A stretch of 64,000 bases of DNA, taken from NCBI GenBank assembly GCA_965206675.1, contig CBDBKL010000007.1, positions 62,001-126,000 of the forward strand, read 5' to 3'. Positions 19,618 to 27,439 of this stretch are shown in pieces (position 1 is the stretch's first letter; the number at the start of each line of letters is the position of its first letter). A model generated the notes under the pieces. That model was not told the DNA's origin. It saw only the letters and a program-made list of their open reading frames with translations, and ran no database searches. Source of the stretch: CBDBKL01 sp965206675. GTDB taxonomy: Bacteria > Bdellovibrionota > Bdellovibrionia > Bdellovibrionales > JAKFYE01. The position numbers and the translations under genes were made by a program.

Positions 19618-19728
19618 CAAGAAAGTATCATTGACTTTATTGCAATCACTCAAACACTCACTCCGACGTAGGAAAAACCGTTCGGTTTGAGCTTGCACAC
19701 CTCGTATCTGGCACTTTTTCAACAGTCC
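19618..19728. repeat. Family A palindromic repeat, degenerate tandem copy
   Basis: A second copy directly after the first, lacking the outer GGACTG arm but keeping the 3' arm GCACTTTTTCAACAGTCC. The spacer (TTCTAATACAAGTCAA) resembles the sequence after the copy at 14747 (TCCTAATACGAATCAA), so both loci descend from the same tandem unit. The mixed arms leave an imperfect hairpin. Confidence 0.8.
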
Positions 19729-19787
19729 GCAGTTATGGTTCTAAAAAAAATTATCTTTAAGATGGAATTTAGGGTATATAGGGGAGC

Positions 19788-20378
19788 ATGGATTCTGATC
19801 AAAGACATATTCAACTGTCAAAATTACCAAAAGAAGGGAAAAACTTTAGATACACTGATAAAGTATCTTCACTAGGCTCTGATATTGAAGAGTTGATTGG
19901 AAAGGGAAAATCCTACGAAGTTCAAGTTTTCATTCAACCTCTTAATGGTGGAATCTATCAAGCTACCGGATTTATAAAATCTCAGCTTCAACGTGTATGT
20001 TCAGAATGTGGTTGGGATGTCGATCTTGATTTTTACCAAAAAATTCAAGAGATTTTAAAAGAATCTCGTGTAAGGGAATCTCGTCAGAAGAAAAAGACCT
20101 TAAAGGAAGATAAGAATAAAGTTTCTTATGGAAATGTAGACTCAGAGCAGGACTGTAAAGGCGTACAAGAGATTGTAGAATCCTCATGGAACGAATATGT
20201 TTTTTATGAGAGCGTGCTCGATATGACGGATTTGATAAGAGAAGTTATAGGTTTTGGTGAACCCGTATATCCTTCTTGTGGAGATTCTCAGTGTGAGCAT
20301 AAACAAGAAGCTTTAAAAAAAATGGAGGAGCTAAATTCTGATTCCCCATTTTCTGTACTTAAAAAGCTTTCTACATGA
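19788..20378 (+). CDS. YceD/DUF177 family protein
   Basis: A 196-residue protein matching the DUF177 layout: an N-terminal beta region, a central CSECGWDVDL (two Cys), and a C-terminal cysteine cluster (CGDSQCEH) followed by SDSPFSVLKKL. The last part corresponds to the common DPRFAVLKKL end of the family. YceD members are involved in 23S rRNA accumulation and are normally encoded immediately upstream of rpmF (ribosomal protein L32). Here a 505-bp gap without rpmF follows. There is no signal peptide. Confidence is moderate because the family is divergent. Confidence 0.7.
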   Translation: MDSDQRHIQLSKLPKEGKNFRYTDKVSSLGSDIEELIGKGKSYEVQVFIQPLNGGIYQATGFIKSQLQRVCSECGWDVDLDFYQKIQEILKESRVRESRQKKKTLKEDKNKVSYGNVDSEQDCKGVQEIVESSWNEYVFYESVLDMTDLIREVIGFGEPVYPSCGDSQCEHKQEALKKMEELNSDSPFSVLKKLST

Positions 20379-20478
20379 TAATTTAAGCCAGCATAGAAAA
20401 GTGTTTATAATGGAGCGGTGCTGATATGCTCTTTATTTGCATTTAAGAGATGTAAATTTAGATTTTTAGAGAAAAGAT

Positions 20479-20630
20479 AGCCTCTTAGGGGGCTTTAATA
20501 AAGAGGGTTTTACATCATAAAGGGCTAGGCTTATAGTCCAGGAAATCGTTATGATTTAACCATCGAGCGGCCTAGCTGGCGAATATGGCCTCTGTCTATA
20601 TGTCCATATAACTTTTAAATAGGTAGAGGC
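20479..20630. ncRNA. Candidate structured RNA region in the 505-bp gap 20379-20883
   Basis: Three consecutive hairpins are visible. The first is AGCCTC/GGGGCT at 20479-20494. The second is GCTAGGC at 20524-20530 with GCCTAGC at 20570-20576. The third pairs GCCTCTGTC (20588-20596) with GGTAGAGGC (20622-20630) through G-T wobbles and encloses TATATG-TC-CATATA. No ORF covers the region. It could be a small RNA or the 5' leader of the gene at 20884. I do not recognise a known riboswitch, and strand and ends are unknown. Confidence 0.3.
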
Positions 20631-20883
20631 TGAAAGTGGTCTTTTTGAAATGTTTATAGGTTATCTGTTCATTTTTTATACATGTATAGGGCCTATCAGA
20701 TTTAATATAATAGAGGAAAACCGCATAGTTATTTTAAAATGAGGTTAAGGAGCGGAAAATACTAGACTTTGGGAAAAGGTAAAGAGGACATGAAAGGAGG
20801 CAGGGGGATTATTTTTTCTGGCCTTTAATTTGCTTCTATGGTAGCTTTGTGAAATATACAGAACATGTAGGAGGTATCTAGTT

Positions 20884-21633
20884 ATGTTTAGGAATACTTT
20901 ATTAATAATGGCATTAAGTATAGGTTTTGTAGGAGAGGCTTATTCACAAGCTGTTGCAAGAAGTGCTAAGCCGCGAGGAATGCAGACTTTCCGAGAAGCT
21001 CCAATGAGGACGCAAAGACAGATTGTCGACAGTCTTTATAGAGCGAGTGGAAGAACAAATCCTCATCCGAGTTCAATTGAGCGAACACGGCAGGATCTTG
21101 CGGATATTTCTTTACCGCTTTTGAATGCATTCATTAATCAGTACGGTGTTACCTATAATACCCTCGTACGAAACTCAAATGTAAGACAGTCACTTAAAGG
21201 AGTTACTGGTCTTGGTCCTGTTGCTGTTAATGCTGCTCAAGCTGTTGGGTTAGCTTTTTCGCAAACAAAATCAGCGTTAAATAGAAGTGGAAAACTTACA
21301 CCAGAAATGACTGAACTTCTTATACAAGCAAGGGATGGTCAATTGGAGTTGGTAGCTTCATTACGAAATTCAGAGCAAGCAAAAGCTGCTTCTGTAGAAA
21401 GTATTCAGACATTCTTTAAAGAGGGGTTTGCAGAGGGACGTGTAGACAGTGGTAAGAGAGCCCTTGAGATGCTGGCTGAGGTCAAAACTGAAGTCAAGGC
21501 TGGGAAGTCTATTCCTGAGGCTAAAAACGATGCTATCCAAGCAATTATGCGTACCAACTCTGAGTTGGCAGAGCGTATAAATAATATGACGCCTGAACAA
21601 CGTCGAGAATTTAACAGAAGATGTGTAATTTAA
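20884..21633 (+). CDS. Exported helical protein of unknown function
   Basis: A 249-residue protein with a clear signal peptide (MFRNTLLIMALSIGFVGEAYSQ). GGAGG stands about eight bases before the ATG. The mature part is rich in Ala, Arg, Gln and Ser, looks mostly helical and contains no recognised domain. The only cysteine is near the very end (RRCVI). A strong intrinsic terminator at 21684 closes the transcript, so it is a single-gene unit, possibly with the structured leader upstream. Confidence 0.65.
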   Translation: MFRNTLLIMALSIGFVGEAYSQAVARSAKPRGMQTFREAPMRTQRQIVDSLYRASGRTNPHPSSIERTRQDLADISLPLLNAFINQYGVTYNTLVRNSNVRQSLKGVTGLGPVAVNAAQAVGLAFSQTKSALNRSGKLTPEMTELLIQARDGQLELVASLRNSEQAKAASVESIQTFFKEGFAEGRVDSGKRALEMLAEVKTEVKAGKSIPEAKNDAIQAIMRTNSELAERINNMTPEQRREFNRRCVI

Positions 21634-21683
21634 AGAAGATTATGAGAGCTTAATACCTCCTAATCATTATTAATAAAGTTTAA

Positions 21684-21716
21684 AAATAGGGACTTAGAAA
21701 GTCCCTATTTTTTATT
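21684..21716 (+). terminator. Intrinsic terminator after the gene at 20884
   Basis: A perfect 11-bp stem, AAATAGGGACT pairing with AGTCCCTATTT, around a 5-nt loop is followed by a run of T. It lies about 50 bp after the stop at 21633. The rest of the gap to 22116 shows no ORF; it holds TTGACA at 21876-21881 with a TATAGT at unusually long spacing, and nothing else I can name. Confidence 0.85.
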
Positions 21717-22116
21717 ATTTTCATTCAATAGTTGAAGTGGTTTGTTTTCAAGAAATTCTTAATGAGCACCTTATTATAGTTTCCCACAGGTTCAAATGCC
21801 CTAAAATTTTGAATAAATTCATCTCTCCCCTTAAACAAGATCCACACGTATGAATCAAAATATTTGTATACTTTTTTGACACGTGTATTTGTTTAAAAAC
21901 GTTATAGTCTGATAATTTGGGCTTTCTGTAGAAAAATCATTAAATTACAGGAACTTAAATCTTGTTGAACTCATTTTTTAAAGGGCATGGTTTATGCATA
22001 GTATTAAACCATAATACCTCTGTGATTTTAAATCTTAAGAATCATAAAGAGGGATAAATGGGGAAGAGGGGATAAGATTCTATGTTGACAGGCTTATCTG
22101 ATAAGTTTAGGGGAAG

Positions 22117-25100
22117 ATGGGTAATATGAAGTGGACGGTTATTTTACTTCTATTACTTTCTGGTTCGGTTTATGCCGAAGAGAATCAAGCGTTAGCTCCA
22201 GCTTCGCTTTATTCCGAGTGGAATCCATCTTTAGAAGAACAACACCGAATACAATCTGAAAAAATCCGAGAATTGCAATTAATGATGTTACGTATAAGAG
22301 AACGGGTCAATGGAGGACTTATACCGCCTCCAGTAGCATTAAGACTTGTAGAACAAGCTCGTGCCATAGTGGAGCAAGCACAAAAGGCGATGGAGCAGGG
22401 ACGAAGGGGTGGCAGAAAAGATCTTCGGCGTGCTCAAATAATGGTGCGGGAAGCGCAAGAGGCAATGAGGCAAGCACGAGGCTTGATGGAAGAGGCGCGA
22501 GAGAGGGTATCATTTGGAACAAAAGGTTTTAAGAACTATTACGAAGTTCTGGGTGTTTCCAGGAATGATACGCATCAAGATATTGTTAAAAAAGCAGAAA
22601 AAAAATTAAATGAGGTAGAGCGAGAAGTAGAAATAGTGAGATCTTCTGAGTCTGCTAAGCGTACCAGTTATCATAATCTTTTAGAGGCTAGATTTTATCT
22701 CATTTTGGAAGCTATTAGTGTTATTACAAATGAGGAAAGAAGAAGATTATACGATAAACAGTTGGATGAAGTGCGACGACTTCAAAGAAGAATATTACGT
22801 AGAGCAGATAAGTTTGTTCCTAAAAAGAAAGAAATGATTCGATTCTCTAAATATGAACCTCTTCATGACTCTAATCGATCTAACCCAGAAGTGCAGGATT
22901 TTAAAGATCAGCAGCGAATGCAAAGAAATGCTAGAGTAGTAGGTTTAGGAACAGGAACGACAGCTTTTATGGGTGCTATGCTCTTTCATGGCATGTTAAG
23001 AAGTTGGGCCACTGATAATCCCTATATGAGATACGCTACTCTCGATAGCCTTAAAGATCCTAGAGGGGCGGGTTTACTTTTTAGTTTTGGTATAATGGCA
23101 GGTTATAGTAATCATCATCTCAATAGAATTTTACAGAAACGTGGATGGCTTAAGGGACCTACAAATGGACCCGGAATGGCTATCGCTGTGATTGGAAATC
23201 ATTTCTTAGAAAAAGTTTTTTATAGTCAGGGTTGGAATATTTCCTACTTATACGCTACGGAGTATATGGATCGGACAAGGGAGTTTTATGAAAAGAAAAC
23301 GCAAAGAAAATTTGATTTGCAAGAGTTAGGAATAAAGGCGAAACGTGCTCATGAAATTCAAGAAGAGTTATTGCAAATAGCAGAGTTAAGACGTCTGTCA
23401 ACAGCTAATCGAGCGACCTTGCAAAGAGCACGGCAATTGACGTTAGAACTTAATGAAATCAACAGAGAGTACCGTCATCCTTATTTTAATGCTTCTTTTG
23501 AAGCTCTAGCTGAAGTGGCGGCAGATGCTAAGCGTATGCACCCAGGAGAATGGCAAGAACTGGGTTGGCAAGTGGCTCGCCTACTTATTGTGATAAAAGG
23601 TGTCGATATTATTTTTCATAAAGTCGGGGAATGGGGCAGAAGGGTAAAAGCCAATAAAGATAAAATCCGAGAAAGACGTAACTTTTTTATAAGAAAATTA
23701 GGAGATGTAGCTAGAACAATGGGAATAGCAGATCTTCCTAAAAAGATAAATATATCTCCCTTTGCTAGAACGAGGGAACAATTTGCCAGATTGCAATTTC
23801 TTAATAGGGGAGCTCAGACCTCTAGACGATTATTAAGTAGAATTTCTCAGGGAATAGGCCTTCAATTATCTAGAGTGGCTTCTCGATTTCCTCATTATGT
23901 AACGATGTCTTTTAAGAGTATGCCACTTCAGGTTCTTCATGGGCTTGCCTTTTTAGAAGGTGAAACGCAACTTAAAAGACTTCAAGATAATCTATTTAAA
24001 CCAGTATTATTGAGACAAAAAGAAATGAACTATCGTCGAAAAATGTCCCAATATATTACCCAGTTTATTCAATCCGGTGATGAAGAAGATCTTAAGAAAA
24101 TCAATGATCTACGAAAAAATTGGCTGCAGCACTGGTATAAATATGATGAATATCTTCTTACAAATTTTTACAGCAGGTATGCTATCTGGCTTCAAAAATT
24201 TATGGAATTGAAATCAGATTACGATAAGAAAGTGCAATATATCGATTGGTTGCTGTTAGGAGAGGGTAAGTTTTCTGACTATGCCTATCGTGAAAATACA
24301 ATCTCTACTCGTGCTCCTTGGCATCAAAATAGAACTCATAGAGTGGCCTTTCAAAAAGAAGTGGATAAATATGAAGATTTCTTAAGACAAGCTTCTCCCT
24401 CTGTTTCATTGAAGATTACAGAAGAAAGTGTAGAAATATCTGGGCATAATGTAGAGTCCATTAAACATCTTCTAGCTATGGAAAAACGCTCGGTAGAAAC
24501 TCGATTGGAAGGAGAAAGAGCTGAATTCCTACAGCATGCACAGAAATTCTTAGAAAGATCTTATTTTGATGGAAAGATGCCAACTTTATTAAATTTTGGA
24601 CATCGTATCGGTTCTTTCTTTCACCCAGCTTATTATCCCAATGCCCCCTATAGTAAAATGAGAAGTTATCAAGTTCAGCTAGATAATTTACTTGGTGTTT
24701 ATAATGATTTCTTAAGTCGGTCGTTTGATTTTTCAAATGCCAATGAACAAGGGGCAGTCTGTGCAGAGGGTCCTTTTTCTATTGAAAAATTAAGAGAGCA
24801 GCAGGTTTTAGCTTCAGAAATTATGTCTATAGAAGCTGAAAGCCAGCGAGCCTCAGGTGTCTTTGATTTGTCAGAACACTATAGAGGTGAAAACTTAATC
24901 TACTCTCATAGTTACTCCTTGGGAGGAGAGAAACGAGCTTGCGTTTTATCAACGCCTGAATTGAGAGCCGCTCTTATTCATGATTGGTTAGTTCTAGATA
25001 TGTATAATACTGGATTCCGGTATAAGACAATGCCAGAAGAGATTCTGAGTATTCTACAAGTAAATCAAAAAATTGAACCTGTGGTTGCTGATACGATTTA

Positions 25101-25653
25101 CTCAGATGTTATTATGAAATCTAAGGCTATAGATGATTTAAATGATGATGATGGTAGAAAATACTTTTGGTCTCTTGATAAAATTGAGGAAGAACTAGAT
25201 AAGAAATTTGAGGTTAGTGAGATTATTCAACATAAAACTGAAGAAGAACAGGAGGCGGAGCATCTCACTGAAGATTTACAGACAAGACTGGATAGAAAGT
25301 ATTTCCCTGAAAGTGCTCCAGAACCTTCTCTATTATCACTTTTTGATGATTCAAACAGTGAGGAGGATCCTTGGGAAAGTATTAAGAAACAAGCAGAGAG
25401 TTTGAGAGAAGAGGGATCGATTAATGATGAATCCTCTGAACTTTCACCCTTTGATGATCCAAACGGTGAAATGACCTTGGAAGAGCTTATGGAAGGGCTT
25501 GGAACTCTTGAGGAAGAGGGATTGCTTGATGAATTCTCTGACCTCTCACCTTTTGATGACCCAAATGATGTCGAAATGGCTTTGGAAAATCTTATGAAAG
25601 AACTAGAAGTTCTTGGTGAAGAGGAATTGATTGATGAAGCCTCAGGATTTTAA
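22117..25653 (+). CDS. Large exported protein with a degenerate J-domain and C-terminal acidic repeats
   Basis: A 1178-residue protein with a signal peptide (about 1-24). A charged coiled-coil segment at about 75-130 has EQAQKAMEQ/REAQEAMRQ repeats. A J-domain-like block begins YYEVLGVSRNDT at about 140 and ends near RRRLYDKQLDEV. The HPD tripeptide that stimulates Hsp70 is missing, so ordinary co-chaperone activity is unlikely. Three hydrophobic segments occur at about 270-380. The C-terminus carries three 33-38-residue acidic repeats built on SPFDDPN. I do not recognise a family for the middle 600 residues. It is followed 44 bp later by another exported protein and probably shares its transcript. 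Confidence 0.65.
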   Translation: MGNMKWTVILLLLLSGSVYAEENQALAPASLYSEWNPSLEEQHRIQSEKIRELQLMMLRIRERVNGGLIPPPVALRLVEQARAIVEQAQKAMEQGRRGGRKDLRRAQIMVREAQEAMRQARGLMEEARERVSFGTKGFKNYYEVLGVSRNDTHQDIVKKAEKKLNEVEREVEIVRSSESAKRTSYHNLLEARFYLILEAISVITNEERRRLYDKQLDEVRRLQRRILRRADKFVPKKKEMIRFSKYEPLHDSNRSNPEVQDFKDQQRMQRNARVVGLGTGTTAFMGAMLFHGMLRSWATDNPYMRYATLDSLKDPRGAGLLFSFGIMAGYSNHHLNRILQKRGWLKGPTNGPGMAIAVIGNHFLEKVFYSQGWNISYLYATEYMDRTREFYEKKTQRKFDLQELGIKAKRAHEIQEELLQIAELRRLSTANRATLQRARQLTLELNEINREYRHPYFNASFEALAEVAADAKRMHPGEWQELGWQVARLLIVIKGVDIIFHKVGEWGRRVKANKDKIRERRNFFIRKLGDVARTMGIADLPKKINISPFARTREQFARLQFLNRGAQTSRRLLSRISQGIGLQLSRVASRFPHYVTMSFKSMPLQVLHGLAFLEGETQLKRLQDNLFKPVLLRQKEMNYRRKMSQYITQFIQSGDEEDLKKINDLRKNWLQHWYKYDEYLLTNFYSRYAIWLQKFMELKSDYDKKVQYIDWLLLGEGKFSDYAYRENTISTRAPWHQNRTHRVAFQKEVDKYEDFLRQASPSVSLKITEESVEISGHNVESIKHLLAMEKRSVETRLEGERAEFLQHAQKFLERSYFDGKMPTLLNFGHRIGSFFHPAYYPNAPYSKMRSYQVQLDNLLGVYNDFLSRSFDFSNANEQGAVCAEGPFSIEKLREQQVLASEIMSIEAESQRASGVFDLSEHYRGENLIYSHSYSLGGEKRACVLSTPELRAALIHDWLVLDMYNTGFRYKTMPEEILSILQVNQKIEPVVADTIYSDVIMKSKAIDDLNDDDGRKYFWSLDKIEEELDKKFEVSEIIQHKTEEEQEAEHLTEDLQTRLDRKYFPESAPEPSLLSLFDDSNSEEDPWESIKKQAESLREEGSINDESSELSPFDDPNGEMTLEELMEGLGTLEEEGLLDEFSDLSPFDDPNDVEMALENLMKELEVLGEEELIDEASGF

Positions 25654-25697
25654 ATAATATGCTTCTTGATTTTTCGGACTAAGAGGGAGAGTGTTCT

Positions 25698-27287
25698 GTG
25701 AAATATACTATTTTTCTTATTGTATTTGCTTTTTCACAGCAGAGCTCTGCAAGCCTATTATTCACGCTTCAAGGTCTAGAACACACTCCAACAGTCAGCA
25801 TGTTTGCAAAAGAAGGCCTTAAAGCAGCTAGAGGTGAAACCACATTAAAAAATAAATTCAAAATGTTTACAAAAGGGGGTCTTAAAGCAGCAGCAAAGGG
25901 AGCCATTGGAGTTGAAGTGGGTAGATATCTCCTTTTTTTACCCTATCTGTTTTGGGAAAGAGGGCTAGATCAGGCACTACAAGAGGTGAATGTGCATCAA
26001 GAGGCCTATATACAAAGGCTTTGGGGTTATTACATTTTTGATGAGGATTTATTTTCTAGAGCAGATGCTGTTCTTGAACAAGCTCGCCTTTTAGCGAATC
26101 ATATTGCTTATGAGGAATTTGGAGTCAGAAGAAAGAGTGAAGATGGAAGAAATATTTATTATGGAATTCCCAAAGGCCATATCAAACTCAATACAAGATA
26201 TCATATAGAGGCTAAGAGATTTGATGGAAAGGGCTATTATCTCATCCCTGCTGATTTTTTGGTCTTAGAAAATAATGTGGAAAACATAGCCTGGGCTCTT
26301 CTTGATCTGATTATAAGGGATCAACTTAAAAACTCGGTTGTCATAGAACACTATGATTTAGATATGTATGGTCGTAAGAACAGTTGGCTCAATGGGGCTC
26401 CGACTTTGAATTATGCGAATCAAAATCTTTCAAAAGATACAGATGGTGATGGAGTGCGAGAATACAATGAGGGTGTTCTTCATATGGCAGACTATCGTAT
26501 GAAGTATGTCGCCTCTATTATGGAGAGAGACGAGTCCGATTCTCCAACACTTTATAAATTAAATACAGCCTTTGCTCGATATCAAGAACAAGAATGGCCC
26601 TATGGAGCATCTCATGAGAAACAGATGAGAGCTTTTCAGCAATTTTATATGGTTGATGGGGCTATTTCTTACCGTTTTGTAGAATCACATTTACAAAAAC
26701 CTTTTCAAGATAATGAGTTATCTGTTCCCTGTGGTGTGCCGCAGGCCGAATCTTTGTTTCTGGGTCTAGATAGATGCGAGTCCCTTCCTATTTCTGAAAA
26801 TCTTCAGGCATTTATCAATTGGACAACTGAAAAAACTCAAAAAATGGACTCTAAATTAACACGAAATAAGGTATTAGCTATTACTAACGGTATAGCTAGT
26901 TTTGTTTTGGCTAACGTTATCACATCAAAAATTCCATTCGTAAGATGGGCTAGGGTTATGGGAAAAAGAAGGGGTCGATTGGCGCGTCGTTCTGGAAAAA
27001 GGATGAGAAGTGTTCTTATAAGAGGTGCTTCAGGGACTGTTTCTTTTGGTTCTGCAGTAGCTGGAATGTTGGCTATTCAAATGCCGGGTTTAGAATTACT
27101 GGCCCTCAGGGAAGGGCATCTTGAGGATAATAAGGCATTTTATCAAGAGATGCGTACTATTTTTGAGATTGTGCAAAATATGGATTCCAAAGAAGAGGCT
27201 GAAGAATACCTATTGGATGAAATGCAGAGAGTGATGCAACAATTTGGAGCTAAAACCACCCGTTTCATAAAAAATGTGTCGTACTAA
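25698..27287 (+). CDS. Exported protein with a calcium-binding-type DxDxDG loop, unknown function
   Basis: A 529-residue protein starting with GTG at 25698 after a GAGGGAG ribosome-binding site. The N-terminus is a signal peptide (KYTIFLIVFAFSQQSSAS). At about 247-258 the loop DTDGDGVREYNE has the DxDxDGxxxxxE spacing of EF-hand or thrombospondin type 3 calcium sites. Two hydrophobic stretches lie near 400-425 and 445-470, with a very basic segment between them (GKRRGRLARRSGKRMR), suggesting membrane insertion. It follows the J-like protein closely. No catalytic motif was seen. Confidence 0.6.
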   Translation: MKYTIFLIVFAFSQQSSASLLFTLQGLEHTPTVSMFAKEGLKAARGETTLKNKFKMFTKGGLKAAAKGAIGVEVGRYLLFLPYLFWERGLDQALQEVNVHQEAYIQRLWGYYIFDEDLFSRADAVLEQARLLANHIAYEEFGVRRKSEDGRNIYYGIPKGHIKLNTRYHIEAKRFDGKGYYLIPADFLVLENNVENIAWALLDLIIRDQLKNSVVIEHYDLDMYGRKNSWLNGAPTLNYANQNLSKDTDGDGVREYNEGVLHMADYRMKYVASIMERDESDSPTLYKLNTAFARYQEQEWPYGASHEKQMRAFQQFYMVDGAISYRFVESHLQKPFQDNELSVPCGVPQAESLFLGLDRCESLPISENLQAFINWTTEKTQKMDSKLTRNKVLAITNGIASFVLANVITSKIPFVRWARVMGKRRGRLARRSGKRMRSVLIRGASGTVSFGSAVAGMLAIQMPGLELLALREGHLEDNKAFYQEMRTIFEIVQNMDSKEEAEEYLLDEMQRVMQQFGAKTTRFIKNVSY

Positions 27288-27439
27288 GCACCTTTTTCGT
27301 CCATAAATGTTTCATCTCGTCATCTAGAAAATCAAAAACATTCACACAAAATATTAAATTCTTAGAGACGATGTTTCTATCTTCTGATACCGTTTAAGGG
27401 TGGTATTATTTTTTTAAAAAAAGTGGTCCGTCAGTGGGT

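Noticed and set aside
19788..20883. rpmF (L32) expected directly after the YceD gene
   Set aside because: No zinc-ribbon L32 sequence is readable in any frame of the gap.
21841..21915. TTGACA and TATAGT as a promoter for the J-like gene
   Set aside because: The spacing of 21 bp is too long for a standard promoter, so I did not list it as a feature.
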